In this document: positions 37,768 to 57,233 of the stretch, piece after piece
Layout of the letters: every line of letters starts with the position of its first letter
Numbering within the stretch: the stretch's first letter is position 1
From: Rhodococcus sp. Z13
GTDB taxonomy: Bacteria; Actinomycetota; Actinomycetes; Mycobacteriales; Mycobacteriaceae
Length of the DNA stretch: 64,000 nt
NCBI RefSeq assembly: GCF_025837095.1
Contig: NZ_CP107551.1
Span: forward strand, 1,036,352-1,100,351
Direction: 5' to 3'
Made by a program: the position numbers and the translations under genes
The notes under the pieces: generated by a model
Databases searched by the model: none
What the model was told of the DNA's origin: nothing
The model's input: only the letters and a program-made list of their open reading frames with translations

Positions 37768-38696
37768 CCGCTCACGGGAGCTGCGACCGCGAGGTTCGGT
37801 GACTCGATGCCGTTCTGCTCGAACGCCTCGAGCACCGCGCGGGTGAGGCTGCGGCGGATCGCCCACTGCTTGCCGGCGCGCACGCGCACGGTCAGCCGCA
37901 GCGTCACCGCACCCGCCGTCACGGAGTTGACGCCGAGCAGTTCGGGCTTCTCCAGGACGTCGGGTGCGATGTCCTCGCGTTCGACGCCGTCGAGCACGGC
38001 CCGCAGCGCGATCCGGCAGGCGCGGTCGACGTTGGAGGTCGGCGCGATGGGGACGTCGATCACCGAAACGGCGTGGCCCTGGCTCATGTTGCCGACGCGC
38101 AGGATCTCGCCGTTGCGGCAGAACCACAGGGTGCCGTCGATGTCGCGCACGGTCGTCACGCGCAGACCGACGGACTCGACGGTGCCCACGGCGTCGCCGA
38201 GGTCCACCACGTCGCCCACGCCGTATTGATCCTCGAGCAGCATGAACATGCCCGAGATGAAGTCCCGCACGAGGTTCTGCGCACCGAAACCGAGCGCGAC
38301 ACCCGCGATACCGGCGGAGGCGATGAACGGGGCGACGTTGAAGCCGAGGGTGTCGAGGGTCTGCAGCACCACCCAGACGAGCACGACCACCGAGACACCG
38401 GACTTGAACACCGAGCCGATCGTCTGGGCGCGCTGGACCCGGCGTTCGCGGGCGTAGGGATCGCCGATGGCGCGCTCGGCGCGTTCCTGCAGCGGCGCGA
38501 GGAACGATCGTCGGGGCTTGCCGGATCTCTCGCGCGGCTTCGTCATCCGGTCGATCAGCCGGTGCAGGACGAAGCGGAGCGCGACGGCGACGACGACGTA
38601 GCTCAGGATCGCCAGCGGCCGGTGGATGAGCCAGTCACGGTTCGTGTCGGTCAGTTGGAAGGCCAGGATCTCGAAGGACGGAATCGGAGTAGGCAT
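37764..38696 (-). CDS. MscS-family mechanosensitive channel
   Basis: A 310-residue membrane protein with three N-terminal hydrophobic segments and the MscS core. The pore helix region is SAGIAGVALGFGAQNLVRDFISGMF (part of TM3), followed by a beta domain with EDQYGVGDVVDLG and TLWFCRNGEIL. MscS channels open on membrane tension to release solutes during osmotic downshock. I take ATG 38696 because the protein then begins MPTPIPSFEILAF just before TM1. GGAGG directly abuts it, so a start a few codons away is possible. Confidence 0.88.
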   Translation of the reverse strand: MPTPIPSFEILAFQLTDTNRDWLIHRPLAILSYVVVAVALRFVLHRLIDRMTKPRERSGKPRRSFLAPLQERAERAIGDPYARERRVQRAQTIGSVFKSGVSVVVLVWVVLQTLDTLGFNVAPFIASAGIAGVALGFGAQNLVRDFISGMFMLLEDQYGVGDVVDLGDAVGTVESVGLRVTTVRDIDGTLWFCRNGEILRVGNMSQGHAVSVIDVPIAPTSNVDRACRIALRAVLDGVEREDIAPDVLEKPELLGVNSVTAGAVTLRLTVRVRAGKQWAIRRSLTRAVLEAFEQNGIESPNLAVAAPVSG

Positions 38697-38772
38697 CCTC
38701 CGCGAGTCTACGAACGGGGACGGGGTGCCCGTGGACGGTGTGAGAAGTCGCACCCTCCGGTCCGGAGGGGTT

Positions 38773-39444
38773 TCAGCCGAAGATCACCAGCCACACGGCC
38801 ACCGCGTGGCACAGCGCGGCGATCACGGTGGCGGCGTGGAAGAACTCGTGGTGGCCGAAGGTCTCGGGCCACGGATCGGGCCAGCGGGTGGCGTAGAGGA
38901 TCGCCCCGCCGCTGTAGAAGAGACCGCCGACGAGCAGCAGGATCATGGGCGCGAGTCCCGCGGAGGCGACGAGATCGCCCGCGACCGGCACGATCGCCCA
39001 GCCCAGCAGCAGGTAGAGCGGGACGCCCACCCAGCGCGGCGCGGTCGGCCACAGCATCTTCAGTGCGACGCCGGCGAGCGCGCCGGCCCACACCACGATC
39101 AGCAGGGTGCGGCCGGTGGACCAGGGGAGGGCCAGGGTCGCGAAGGGGGTGTAGCTGCCGGCGATGAACACGAAGATCATCGAGTGATCGGCGCGTTTCA
39201 TCCACATCCGGGCCTGCGGGCTCCAGCCGAGCCGGTGGTAGGCGGCGCTCACGCCGAAGACACCGCAGACGGTGAGGCTGTAGATCGTCGCGGGGATCAC
39301 CGCGGCGCTGCGCCCGGTGAGGGCCGCGGTGCCCACGAGGGCCGCGCCGGCGAGGATCGCGACGGCGAAGGCCCACGCGTGGATCCATCCGCGCATGCGG
39401 GGTTTGAGAGGTAGTTCCTGCAGACCGAAGGCCGTCATGGGCAT
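38773..39444 (-). CDS. Hemolysin III / PAQR family membrane protein
   Basis: A 223-residue seven-helix protein with the PAQR/HlyIII conserved residues: SAAYHRLGW, KRADHSMIFVFIAGSYTPF and the C-terminal HHEFFHAATV. Their His and Asp residues form a zinc site in the family and suggest amide-hydrolase-like activity. The name hemolysin is historical; the function in actinobacteria is not known. Position next to the Z-prenyl synthase is as in mycobacteria (the Rv1085c position). Confidence 0.9.
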   Translation of the reverse strand: MPMTAFGLQELPLKPRMRGWIHAWAFAVAILAGAALVGTAALTGRSAAVIPATIYSLTVCGVFGVSAAYHRLGWSPQARMWMKRADHSMIFVFIAGSYTPFATLALPWSTGRTLLIVVWAGALAGVALKMLWPTAPRWVGVPLYLLLGWAIVPVAGDLVASAGLAPMILLLVGGLFYSGGAILYATRWPDPWPETFGHHEFFHAATVIAALCHAVAVWLVIFG

Positions 39445-39598
39445 GTCCCACTTGCTGTACCGATGGGTAACCTACGTCAGCGTAGGTTGATGTCCGTCGT
39501 CACGTTACCGCCTGCACCGCCTCCCCGGGCGGGAGTGTGACCACCGACGCGACCGCCTCGACCCCTGGGCGTAATGTGACTCGCGTGGTGATGACGGG

Positions 39599-40366
39599 GT
39601 GAACGTCCGCGGTCCGCTGTACCGGTTGTACGAACGTCGGCTGCTGAGAGAGCTCGAGGGTGCGCAGTCCCCACGGCACGTGGCGGTGATGTGCGACGGC
39701 AATCGACGCTGGGCGCGTGAGAACGGTTTCACCGACGTCAGTCACGGCCACCGCGCCGGTGCGAAGAAGATCGCCGAGTTCCTCGGCTGGTGCGACGCCG
39801 CCGGGATCGAGACGGCGACGATCTACCTGCTCTCCACCGAGAACCTGCGCCGCGACCCGGAGGAACTCGACGCGCTGCTCGAGATCATCTCCGAGGTCGT
39901 CGAGGAGATCTCCGCTCCCACCCAGAACTGGAGCGTGAAGATCGTCGGCACCACCGACCTGCTCCCGGCCGACCACGCCAAGCGCCTGCACGAGGCCGCC
40001 GCGGGCACCGCGGGCCGCACGGGCACGCACGTCAACGTCGCCGTGGGCTACGGCGGCCGGCAGGAGATCGTCGACGCCGTGCAGTCGCTGCTGCGCGTGC
40101 GCTACGCCCAGGGCCTGCGCGGCGAGGATCTCGTCGAGTCCGTCACCGTCGAAGGCGTGAGCAGCCACCTCTACACCTCCGGCCAGCCCGATCCCGATCT
40201 CGTGATCCGCACCTCCGGGGAACAGCGGCTGTCGGGCTTCCTGCTGTGGCAGTCGGCCTACTCCGAGATCTGGTTCACCGAGGCCTACTGGCCGGAGTTC
40301 CGCCGCGTCGACTTCCTGCGCGCCCTGCGCGACTACGCCGCCCGGCACCGCCGCTTCGGCAAGTGA
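39599..40366 (+). CDS. uppS: Z-isoprenyl (polyprenyl) diphosphate synthase, UppS family
   Basis: A 255-residue cis-prenyltransferase. The essential Asp33 is in VMCDGNRRWA, and the downstream motifs HRAGAKKIAEFLGWC, YLLSTENLRRDPEEL and the C-terminal DLVIRTSGEQRLSGFLLWQSAYSEI are intact. In mycobacteria the gene at this position (Rv1086) makes Z,E-farnesyl diphosphate, the precursor for decaprenyl phosphate; by position this is probably that short-chain enzyme, but product length cannot be read with certainty. GTG 39599 is the start. A long hairpin follows. Confidence 0.92.
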   Translation: MNVRGPLYRLYERRLLRELEGAQSPRHVAVMCDGNRRWARENGFTDVSHGHRAGAKKIAEFLGWCDAAGIETATIYLLSTENLRRDPEELDALLEIISEVVEEISAPTQNWSVKIVGTTDLLPADHAKRLHEAAAGTAGRTGTHVNVAVGYGGRQEIVDAVQSLLRVRYAQGLRGEDLVESVTVEGVSSHLYTSGQPDPDLVIRTSGEQRLSGFLLWQSAYSEIWFTEAYWPEFRRVDFLRALRDYAARHRRFGK

Positions 40367-40399
40367 CACCCGCCCACCGGGGATCCCGGTGGGCGGGTG
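40367..40399. terminator. Bidirectional terminator between uppS and coaA
   Basis: A 14-bp stem (CACCCGCCCACCGG at 40367-40380 paired with 40386-40399) between the convergent stops of uppS and coaA. Outer bases (TGACAC/GTGTCA) can extend it across a small bulge. Confidence 0.8.
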
Positions 40400-40403
40400 G
40401 GTG

Positions 40404-41336
40404 TCAGAGCTTGCGCAACCTCAGCCGGTTGATGGAGTGATCGGAGTCCTTGCGCAGCACCAGCGTCGCGCGCGGCCGCGTCGGCAGGATGTTCTCCACC
40501 AGGTTCGGCAGGTTGATCGTGTGCCAGATCTCCTTCGCCGCGTTGACCGCGTCGCGGTCCGACAGGTTGGCGTAGTGGTGGAAGTGTGCCTCCGGATCGG
40601 CGAAGGACGTCTTCCGCAGGGCCAGAAAGCGCTCCACGTACCACTTCTCGATGTCCTCGATCCGCGCGTCGACGTAGATCGAGAAGTCGAACAGGTCGGA
40701 GACCATCAGCCGCGGACCGGTCTGCAGCACGTTCAGGCCCTCGATGATGAGGATGTCCGGTTGTCGCACGATGTGGTACTGGCCCGGGATGACGTCGTAC
40801 GAGATGTGCGAGTAGATCGGGGCGGCAACCTCTTTCGCCCCGGACTTGACCTCGGTGACGAACCGGAGCAGCTTCCGCCGGTCGTAGCTCTCGGGAAAGC
40901 CCTTGCGGTGCATGATGTTGCGCCGGATGAGTTCCTTGGACGGATACAGGAAACCGTCCGTGGTCACGAGGTCCACCCGCGGATGGTGCTCCCACCGGGC
41001 GAGGAGGGCCTGCAGCACGCGGGCGGTGGTGGACTTGCCGACCGCGACCGACCCGGCCACACCGATGACGAACGGCACCTGCTGATCCGGGTGCTTCTCG
41101 CCGAGGAAGGTGGCGGTCGCCGCGAACAGGCGCTGCTTGGCCGCGACCTGCAGGTGGATCAGACGGGCGAGCGGCAGGTAGACCTCCGCGACCTCCGCGA
41201 GGTCGATCTGCTCACCCAGGCCCCGCAGCCCGACGAGTTCGTCCTCGGTCAGGACCAGGGGAGTCGACTTGCGCAGCGTCCTCCACTGCTTGCGGTCGAA
41301 CTCCACATAGGGGCTGGGTTCGTTCAGACGAGCCAT
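40404..41336 (-). CDS. coaA: Pantothenate kinase, type I
   Basis: Phosphorylates pantothenate, the first committed step to CoA. The 310-residue protein has Walker [18 protein letters not shown] (~residues 95-111), the DGFLYP and [11 protein letters not shown] motifs and a C-terminal RLRLRKL, all typical of type I PanK. ATG 41336 gives the family start [13 protein letters not shown]. PanK consumes pantothenate, which needs beta-alanine, the product of the panD gene 3.7 kb further on (inference on pathway link). Confidence 0.95.
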   Translation of the reverse strand: MARLNEPSPYVEFDRKQWRTLRKSTPLVLTEDELVGLRGLGEQIDLAEVAEVYLPLARLIHLQVAAKQRLFAATATFLGEKHPDQQVPFVIGVAGSVAVGKSTTARVLQALLARWEHHPRVDLVTTDGFLYPSKELIRRNIMHRKGFPESYDRRKLLRFVTEVKSGAKEVAAPIYSHISYDVIPGQYHIVRQPDILIIEGLNVLQTGPRLMVSDLFDFSIYVDARIEDIEKWYVERFLALRKTSFADPEAHFHHYANLSDRDAVNAAKEIWHTINLPNLVENILPTRPRATLVLRKDSDHSINRLRLRKL

Positions 41337-41511
41337 GGATCCATCTTCTCGGCGGTGCGCGGTTCGTCGTCTCGTCCCGCAGGGCGGATGCAGCATTGCA
41401 TGTCCATGCTTCGGATTGTGCTCGCAGACACACAGGGGCGCCGCGCCGGGGTCCCCTCCGACGGAGCGTCCGACCGGGCACGCGCGGGGGGAGGGACTAG
41501 GCTGCAGGGCT

Positions 41512-42711
41512 ATGGGCGCCGATGACTTCGTGAACGAATATCTGCTGCTGGGGCTGGCTTTCGACCGCCTCGAAGAGGGGTTCGTCGACGCCTACACGGG
41601 CGATCCGGCCCTGCGCCGCCGGGTCGAGGACGCCCCGAAACCCGATCCTCGTGATCTATCCCACACGGCGCGGCGTCTCCGCGACGAACTGCCCGGCGTG
41701 GGGCTGCCCGAGGAGCGCGCCCGGTTCGTCGACGTGCACCTGCGTGCCCTCGAGTGCTCGGCGCGCAAGTTCGCCGGGGACGACATCGCTTTCGTCGACG
41801 AGGTCGAGGCGTACTTCGACGTGCGCATCGCCCCGGGCAACGAGGACGACTACCGCGACGCGCACCGCCGCCTCGACGCCCTGCTGCCCGGCTCCGGATC
41901 GCTCACCGAACGCATGCAGGACCACCGCAAGGCCGAGGTGATCCCCGCCGACCGGCTCGCCGAGTGCGTCGAGGCGTTCTCCGGGGCGCTGCGCGAGAAG
42001 GTGCGCGCGGTGTACCCGCTGCCCGACACCGAACGCGTCGAGTACGAGGTGGTCGGCGACAAGCCGTGGTCCGGCTTCAACTACTACCTCGGCGACTACC
42101 GCTCGCGGGTCGCGATCAACTCCGATGTCGAGCAGACCATGGCGCACCTGCCGCGGCTGATCGCCCACGAGGCGTATCCCGGTCATCACACCGAACACTG
42201 CCGCAAGGAGGCCGGACTCGTCGCCGCCGGCCAGGCCGAGCAGACGATCTTCCTCGTCAACACCCCGCAGTGCCTCATGGCCGAGGGCCTCGCCGACCTC
42301 GCCCTCGAGGCGATCATCGGCCCCGGCTGGGGGAAGTGGGCCCAGGAGATCTACGCCGATCTCGGGCTCCGGTTCGACGGCGAGCTGGCCGAGCAGCTGT
42401 CCGAGGCCTCCGAGAAGCTGCTGACGGTCCGTCAGGACGCCGCGCTGCTGCTCCACGACCGCGGCCGCAGCCACGACGAGGTCGCGGCGTTCCTGCAGCG
42501 CTGGTCGCTGTCGAGCCCCGACCGGGCCCGCCAGTCGCTGCGGTTCCTGTCCTCGCCGTTGTGGCGCGCCTACATCAGCACCTACGTCGAGGGGTACCGG
42601 CTGCTGGGCGGCTGGCTCGACGAGGCCGCCGACACCGCGGAGCGGGCCGAGCGGTTCCGCAGGTTGCTCGACGAGCCGCTGGTGCCCAGCAGCCTGCGTG
42701 AGCCCCGGTGA
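41512..42711 (+). CDS. DUF885-like putative metalloprotein
   Basis: A 399-residue cytoplasmic protein with the conserved [11 protein letters not shown] sequence (~residues 222-232) and a later [13 protein letters not shown], the zincin-like pattern of the DUF885 family. The HExxxHH-type site suggests a zinc-dependent hydrolase, but no activity is established for close relatives. There is no signal peptide. ATG 41512 has GGAGGGACTAGG upstream. It stands alone between coaA and glyA. Confidence 0.78.
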   Translation: MGADDFVNEYLLLGLAFDRLEEGFVDAYTGDPALRRRVEDAPKPDPRDLSHTARRLRDELPGVGLPEERARFVDVHLRALECSARKFAGDDIAFVDEVEAYFDVRIAPGNEDDYRDAHRRLDALLPGSGSLTERMQDHRKAEVIPADRLAECVEAFSGALREKVRAVYPLPDTERVEYEVVGDKPWSGFNYYLGDYRSRVAINSDVEQTMAHLPRLIAHEAYPGHHTEHCRKEAGLVAAGQAEQTIFLVNTPQCLMAEGLADLALEAIIGPGWGKWAQEIYADLGLRFDGELAEQLSEASEKLLTVRQDAALLLHDRGRSHDEVAAFLQRWSLSSPDRARQSLRFLSSPLWRAYISTYVEGYRLLGGWLDEAADTAERAERFRRLLDEPLVPSSLREPR

Positions 42712-42822
42712 CCTGCGCGGGACGGTGACTGCGGGGATCGGTCGGGTCGGCTGACGGGGGAGTGGACGGGGTTCGTAGACTGAAGGGCGTATCCCTGCCG
42801 CCCTCTGCTTGGAGAAACCTCG

Positions 42823-44118
42823 ATGACCGCTGCGCCCGGCGCCGACGTGAACACTGCCGCACTCGCCGATCTCGACCCCGAGGTCGCCCAGGCGATGGCC
42901 GGCGAGCTGTCCCGTCAGCGCGACACCCTCGAGATGATCGCGTCCGAGAACTTCGTGCCGCGCGCCGTGCTGCAGGCACAGGGCAGCGTGCTGACCAACA
43001 AGTACGCCGAGGGCTACCCCGGTCGCCGTTACTACGGTGGTTGCGAGAACGTCGACGTCATCGAGGACCTCGCTCGAAACCGCGCCAAGGAGCTGTTCGG
43101 CGCCGAGTTCGCGAACGTCCAGCCGCACTCGGGTGCCCAGGCCAACGCCGCGGTGCTCATGGCCCTGATGACGCCGGGCGAGAAGCTGCTCGGCCTCGAC
43201 CTCGCGCACGGCGGCCACCTCACGCACGGCATGAAGCTCAACTTCTCCGGCAAGCTGTACGACGTCGCGTCCTACGGGGTCAGCAAGGAAGACCACCGCA
43301 TCGACATGGACGAGGTCCGCGACATCGCGCTGCGCGAGAAGCCGAAGGTCATCGTCGCCGGCTGGTCCGCCTACCCGCGTCACGAGGACTTCGCCGCCTT
43401 CCGGTCCATCGCCGACGAGGTCGGTGCCTACCTGTGGGTCGACATGGCGCACTTCGCCGGTCTGGTCGCCGCGGGTCTGCACCCGTCGCCGGTGCCCTAC
43501 GCCGACGTCGTGTCCACCACCGTGCACAAGACCCTCGGTGGCCCGCGCTCCGGCCTGATCCTCGCCAAGCAGGAGTGGGCCAAGAAGATCAACTCCGCGG
43601 TCTTCCCGGGCCAGCAGGGCGGCCCGCTCATGCACGCGATCGCCGCGAAGGCCGTCGCGCTGAAGATCGCCGCGAGCGACGAGTTCAAGGACCGTCAGCA
43701 GCGCACCCTCTCCGGTGCCCGGATCATCGCCGATCGCCTGTCGCAGTCCGACGTCGCCGACAAGGGCATCTCGGTGCTCACCGGCGGCACCGACGTGCAC
43801 CTGGTCCTCGTCGACCTGCGCAACTCGCAGCTCGACGGCCAGCAGGGTGAGGACGCCCTCCACGAGGTCGGCATCACCGTCAACCGCAACGCCGTGCCGT
43901 TCGACCCGCGCCCGCCGATGGTCACCTCCGGCCTGCGCATCGGCACCCCGGCCCTCGCGACCCGCGGTTTCGGCGACGAGCAGTTCACCGAGGTCGCCGA
44001 GATCATCGCGCAGACCCTCATCGGTGGCGCCGACGTCGAGTCGCTGCGCACCCGCGTGAGCGCCCTGGCGCAGTCCGTGCCGCTGTACGACGGCCTCGAG
44101 GACTGGCGTCTGCTCTGA
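42823..44118 (+). CDS. glyA: Serine hydroxymethyltransferase
   Basis: Interconverts serine and glycine with tetrahydrofolate, the main one-carbon source. The 431-residue enzyme has the PLP Lys236 in [15 protein letters not shown], the N-terminal [17 protein letters not shown] and [17 protein letters not shown], and the C-terminal [19 protein letters not shown] 42823 has GGAGAAACC upstream. A strong hairpin follows at 44136-44172. Confidence 0.96.
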   Translation: MTAAPGADVNTAALADLDPEVAQAMAGELSRQRDTLEMIASENFVPRAVLQAQGSVLTNKYAEGYPGRRYYGGCENVDVIEDLARNRAKELFGAEFANVQPHSGAQANAAVLMALMTPGEKLLGLDLAHGGHLTHGMKLNFSGKLYDVASYGVSKEDHRIDMDEVRDIALREKPKVIVAGWSAYPRHEDFAAFRSIADEVGAYLWVDMAHFAGLVAAGLHPSPVPYADVVSTTVHKTLGGPRSGLILAKQEWAKKINSAVFPGQQGGPLMHAIAAKAVALKIAASDEFKDRQQRTLSGARIIADRLSQSDVADKGISVLTGGTDVHLVLVDLRNSQLDGQQGEDALHEVGITVNRNAVPFDPRPPMVTSGLRIGTPALATRGFGDEQFTEVAEIIAQTLIGGADVESLRTRVSALAQSVPLYDGLEDWRLL

Positions 44119-44135
44119 TCCTCTCGCAGGACTTC

Positions 44136-44172
44136 TCTCCGGCCCGCACCGTCCGACGGTGCGGGCCGGAGA
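44136..44172 (+). terminator. Terminator after glyA
   Basis: A perfect 17-bp stem (arms 44136-44152 and 44156-44172, core CCGGCCCGCACCGT) with a 3-nt loop, 17 nt after the glyA stop. It separates housekeeping genes from the siderophore locus. Confidence 0.85.
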
Positions 44173-44200
44173 TGTCTCCGGGTGAGTGCCGCCCCGAGCG

Positions 44201-44219
44201 GTAGGTTAGGGTAGCCTAC
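44201..44219. promoter_or_regulatory. Iron box (IdeR/DmdR-type operator) before the isochorismatase gene
   Basis: GTAGGTTAGGGTAGCCTAC is a 19-nt palindrome with one wobble pair. By my count it matches 15 of 19 positions of the IdeR consensus TTAGGTTAGGCTAACCTAA. It ends 55 nt before the start codon, where an iron-loaded DtxR-family repressor would block the promoter. Confidence 0.78.
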
Positions 44220-44274
44220 GCATGGCCGACATCGTCGTCGACACACCCGCCTCCCCGAGCACGAAGGAAGTCGC

Positions 44275-44961
44275 ATGGCAATTCCGAGCATCGATCCGTA
44301 CGAGCTACCCACCGGCGACGAGATCCCCGCGGCTCGGGTGGACTGGAAGCTCGACGCGTCCCGCTGCGCGCTGCTCATCCACGACATGCAGAACTACTTC
44401 ATCGACGCCTACCAGCGCGACGCCGAGCCGCTCGCGACGGTGGTCCCCAACATCGTCCGGCTCCGCGAGGCCTGCCTCGCCGCCGGCGTGCCCGTCGTCT
44501 ACACGATGCAGCCCGGCGACCAGCATCCCGCCCGCCGCGGTATCCTCGCCGACTTCTGGGGCGTGGGCCTGAGCACCGGCCGCGACACCGAGGTGATCGG
44601 CGAGCTCACCCCCGGCCCGGAGGACATCCAGGTCACCAAGTGGCGCTATTCGGCGTTCCAGCGCACCGACTTCCGGCAGCTGCTCGCCCACAACGGACGC
44701 GACCAGCTCATCGTCACCGGGGTCTACGCGCACATGGGATGCATGCTCAGCGCCGCCGACGCCTTCATGAGCGATGTGGCCCCCTTCCTGGCACTCGACG
44801 CCACCGCCGACTTCAGCCGCGACGAACACGTCATGGCCCTGCAGTACGTCGCCAAGCGCGTCGGGCGGGTCGAGACCACCGACGCGCTGATCGAGGCGAT
44901 CACGTCGTCGGCGCAGCGCCGCGACCGCGAGAACGAACAGCTGACCGCTTCGCTGGGCTGA
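44275..44961 (+). CDS. EntB-like isochorismatase without aryl carrier domain
   Basis: Hydrolyses isochorismate to 2,3-dihydro-2,3-dihydroxybenzoate, the second step to the catechol siderophore unit DHB. The 228-residue protein matches the EntB catalytic domain along its length: [12 protein letters not shown], catalytic Asp in [10 protein letters not shown], Lys in VTKWRYSAF, and [17 protein letters not shown]. EntB normally continues into an aryl carrier protein with a phosphopantetheine Ser, but here the protein stops after QLTASLG. GAAGGAAG precedes ATG 44275. It follows an iron box and is followed 49 nt later by panD, probably as one transcript. Genes for the other DHB enzymes are not in the window. 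Confidence 0.9.
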   Translation: MAIPSIDPYELPTGDEIPAARVDWKLDASRCALLIHDMQNYFIDAYQRDAEPLATVVPNIVRLREACLAAGVPVVYTMQPGDQHPARRGILADFWGVGLSTGRDTEVIGELTPGPEDIQVTKWRYSAFQRTDFRQLLAHNGRDQLIVTGVYAHMGCMLSAADAFMSDVAPFLALDATADFSRDEHVMALQYVAKRVGRVETTDALIEAITSSAQRRDRENEQLTASLG

Positions 44962-45010
44962 GACACCGAGCGGACCGGCCCGATCCGACAGAACCAGGAA
45001 CCCCGTTCAC

Positions 45011-45418
45011 ATGCAGAGAACTCTTCTGTCCGGGAAGATCCACCGCGCGACCGTCACCCAGGCGGACCTCCACTACGTGGGCTCGGTGACGATCGACCGT
45101 GATCTCATGGACGCTGCCGACATCCTCGAGGGCGAACTCGTGCACATCGTCGACATCGACAACGGTGCCCGCCTCGAGACCTATGCGATCGAGGGGCAGC
45201 GCGGCTCCGGCGTCATCGGCATCAACGGTGCTGCGGCACGGCTCATCTCGCCCGGCGACCTGGTGATCATCATGGCCTACCGCAACGTCGACGACGCGCA
45301 GGCCCGCGACTTCCGGCCGCGCGTGGTGCACGTCGACGAGCGCAACGCGATCGTCGATCTGGGTTCCGATCCGGCGCAACCCGTTCCGGGTGCGGTGGAC
45401 CAGCTGTCCCCGCGCTGA
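45011..45418 (+). CDS. panD: Aspartate 1-decarboxylase (makes beta-alanine)
   Basis: PanD decarboxylates L-aspartate to beta-alanine and uses a pyruvoyl group made by self-cleavage. The 135-residue proenzyme has all key residues: Lys9, Tyr22, the cleavage site Gly24-Ser25 in HYVGSVTID, Arg54 and Tyr58, plus [14 protein letters not shown]. panD normally clusters with panC for pantothenate synthesis. Here it lies in an iron-box transcription unit with a siderophore isochorismatase and near NRPS genes. That context, with the beta-amino-acid-type pocket of NRPS1 module 2, suggests it feeds beta-alanine to the siderophore (inference). It could still be the cell's only panD. Confidence 0.93.
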   Translation: MQRTLLSGKIHRATVTQADLHYVGSVTIDRDLMDAADILEGELVHIVDIDNGARLETYAIEGQRGSGVIGINGAAARLISPGDLVIIMAYRNVDDAQARDFRPRVVHVDERNAIVDLGSDPAQPVPGAVDQLSPR

Positions 45419-45432
45419 CCCCGGATACGCGT

Positions 45433-46308
45433 CTAGGTGGTGCCGCGGCGGCGCGCCTCGAGGGTCTCGACGGCCTGCTCGCGCAGCAGCCGCAGACGGG
45501 CGAGCGGACGTTCCGAGGCGGGGCTGCGCCAGTAGCCCGAGGCGTCCAGCATCTGCTTGGGGACGCCGATGCGCTTGGATACCGCGCGCAGTTCCTTCAC
45601 GATCGACGCCTCACCGGCGATCCACATCCAGCCGTCCCCGGTGCGCGGGGCTCCGGCCTCGACGACCTGCGCCAGCACGTCCGCGTCCGGGACGCCGGGC
45701 CGGCGGTGCACCCACGTCACGCCCGTCAGGTCGGCCTGTTCCTCGGCCGGTCCGTCGACGAGGGCGAAGACGTGCATCGGCACGGTGCCGGAGAAGGTCT
45801 CGACGTAGCGGCCGAGGGCGGGCAGGGCGGTCTCGTCACCGGCGAGGACCCACCAGTCGGCGCCCTGCGGCGGGATGGTGGAGATCTTCGGGCCCGCGAG
45901 ATGCAGCACGTCGCCCGGAGCGGCGCCCCGGGCCCAGTTGCCGGCGGGGCCGTGACCGTGCACCACGAAGTCCAGGTCGAGCTCGCCGGCCACCGGGTCG
46001 AAGCGGCGCACGGTGTAGGCGCGGGCGACGGGTGCGGGCTTACGGGGCCAGTGCAGGTGTCCGTCGTGCTGCTCGGGCAGGACGGGCAGCTCCTCGCCGG
46101 GCTCGGGAAGGAAGATCTTGACGTAGTCGTCGGCGCCCTCGGTCGTGAACGGCGGGGCGTCGTAGTCGCCGCTGCGGAACGCGCCGAGCTGGTCGCCGCC
46201 CAGCGTGACGCGCCGCATCCGGGGCGTCACGTCCACCGCACGCAGCACGGTCAGTCGTCGCAGGACGATGGGCAGGGAGACGCGGGTCGGGGGCGTCGTC
46301 ACCGGCAT
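45433..46308 (-). CDS. Siderophore-interacting protein (ViuB-type FAD ferric reductase)
   Basis: Releases iron from imported ferric siderophores by reduction. The 291-residue protein has the SIP/ViuB layout: a FAD-binding barrel with DDYVKIFLPE and the flavin motif RAYTVRRFD (~residues 95-103), then a NAD(P)H-binding half with VLAGDETALPALGRYVE and WIAGEASIVKELRAV. ATG 46308 has AAGGAG at good spacing, which rejects the longer in-frame start at 46341. It is divergent from NRPS1, and the 135-nt gap holds an iron box, so reductase and synthetase are probably induced together by iron starvation. Confidence 0.92.
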   Translation of the reverse strand: MPVTTPPTRVSLPIVLRRLTVLRAVDVTPRMRRVTLGGDQLGAFRSGDYDAPPFTTEGADDYVKIFLPEPGEELPVLPEQHDGHLHWPRKPAPVARAYTVRRFDPVAGELDLDFVVHGHGPAGNWARGAAPGDVLHLAGPKISTIPPQGADWWVLAGDETALPALGRYVETFSGTVPMHVFALVDGPAEEQADLTGVTWVHRRPGVPDADVLAQVVEAGAPRTGDGWMWIAGEASIVKELRAVSKRIGVPKQMLDASGYWRSPASERPLARLRLLREQAVETLEARRRGTT

Positions 46309-46362
46309 GGTGAGCTCCTTCCGGACGGGGCCACCCGACAATACGGCGGGCGCGTCCCAGCT

Positions 46363-46390
46363 GATATGGTTAGGCAGCCCTAACTATATC
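46363..46390. promoter_or_regulatory. Iron box in the divergent SIP / NRPS1 promoter
   Basis: A 28-nt near-perfect palindrome (halves GATATGGTTAGG and CCTAACTATATC around a short centre) containing the IdeR core GGTTAGGC...CCTAA. It lies 55 nt before the SIP start and 54 nt before the NRPS1 start, so one repressor site can serve both promoters. Confidence 0.78.
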
Positions 46391-46443
46391 CGGACGGAGG
46401 GGGCGGCGCCGTCCGGGCAGGTCAGTGATGCCGAGGAGAGTCC

Positions 46444-57132
<10,689 letters not shown>

Positions 57133-57153
57133 GATCCCCACCGCGCGCCTAGT

Positions 57154-57170
57154 ATGGTTAGCCTAACCAT
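57154..57170. promoter_or_regulatory. Iron box between NRPS1 and NRPS2
   Basis: ATGGTTAGCCTAACCAT is a perfect 8-1-8 palindrome with the GGTTAG/CTAACC core of the IdeR/DmdR operator. It starts 21 nt after the NRPS1 stop and ends 63 nt before the NRPS2 ATG. NRPS2 therefore has its own iron-controlled promoter. Confidence 0.8.
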
Positions 57171-57233
57171 TAGATAGTCGTCCTGTTGCATACCCGCGGG
57201 TTCCCGCGGCGACCCGTGGGAGTGAGTGCTTAC

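Noticed and set aside
42712-42822. Checked the glyA leader for a glycine, folate or SAM riboswitch.
   Set aside because: The 111-nt gap lacks any recognisable aptamer consensus and is too short for a tandem glycine riboswitch.
44222-44572. An ATG 53 nt upstream of the isochorismatase in another frame (MADIVVDTPASP...).
   Set aside because: After the first residues the product becomes Arg/Pro/Ser-rich shadow sequence over a well-conserved gene, and no ribosome binding site precedes it.
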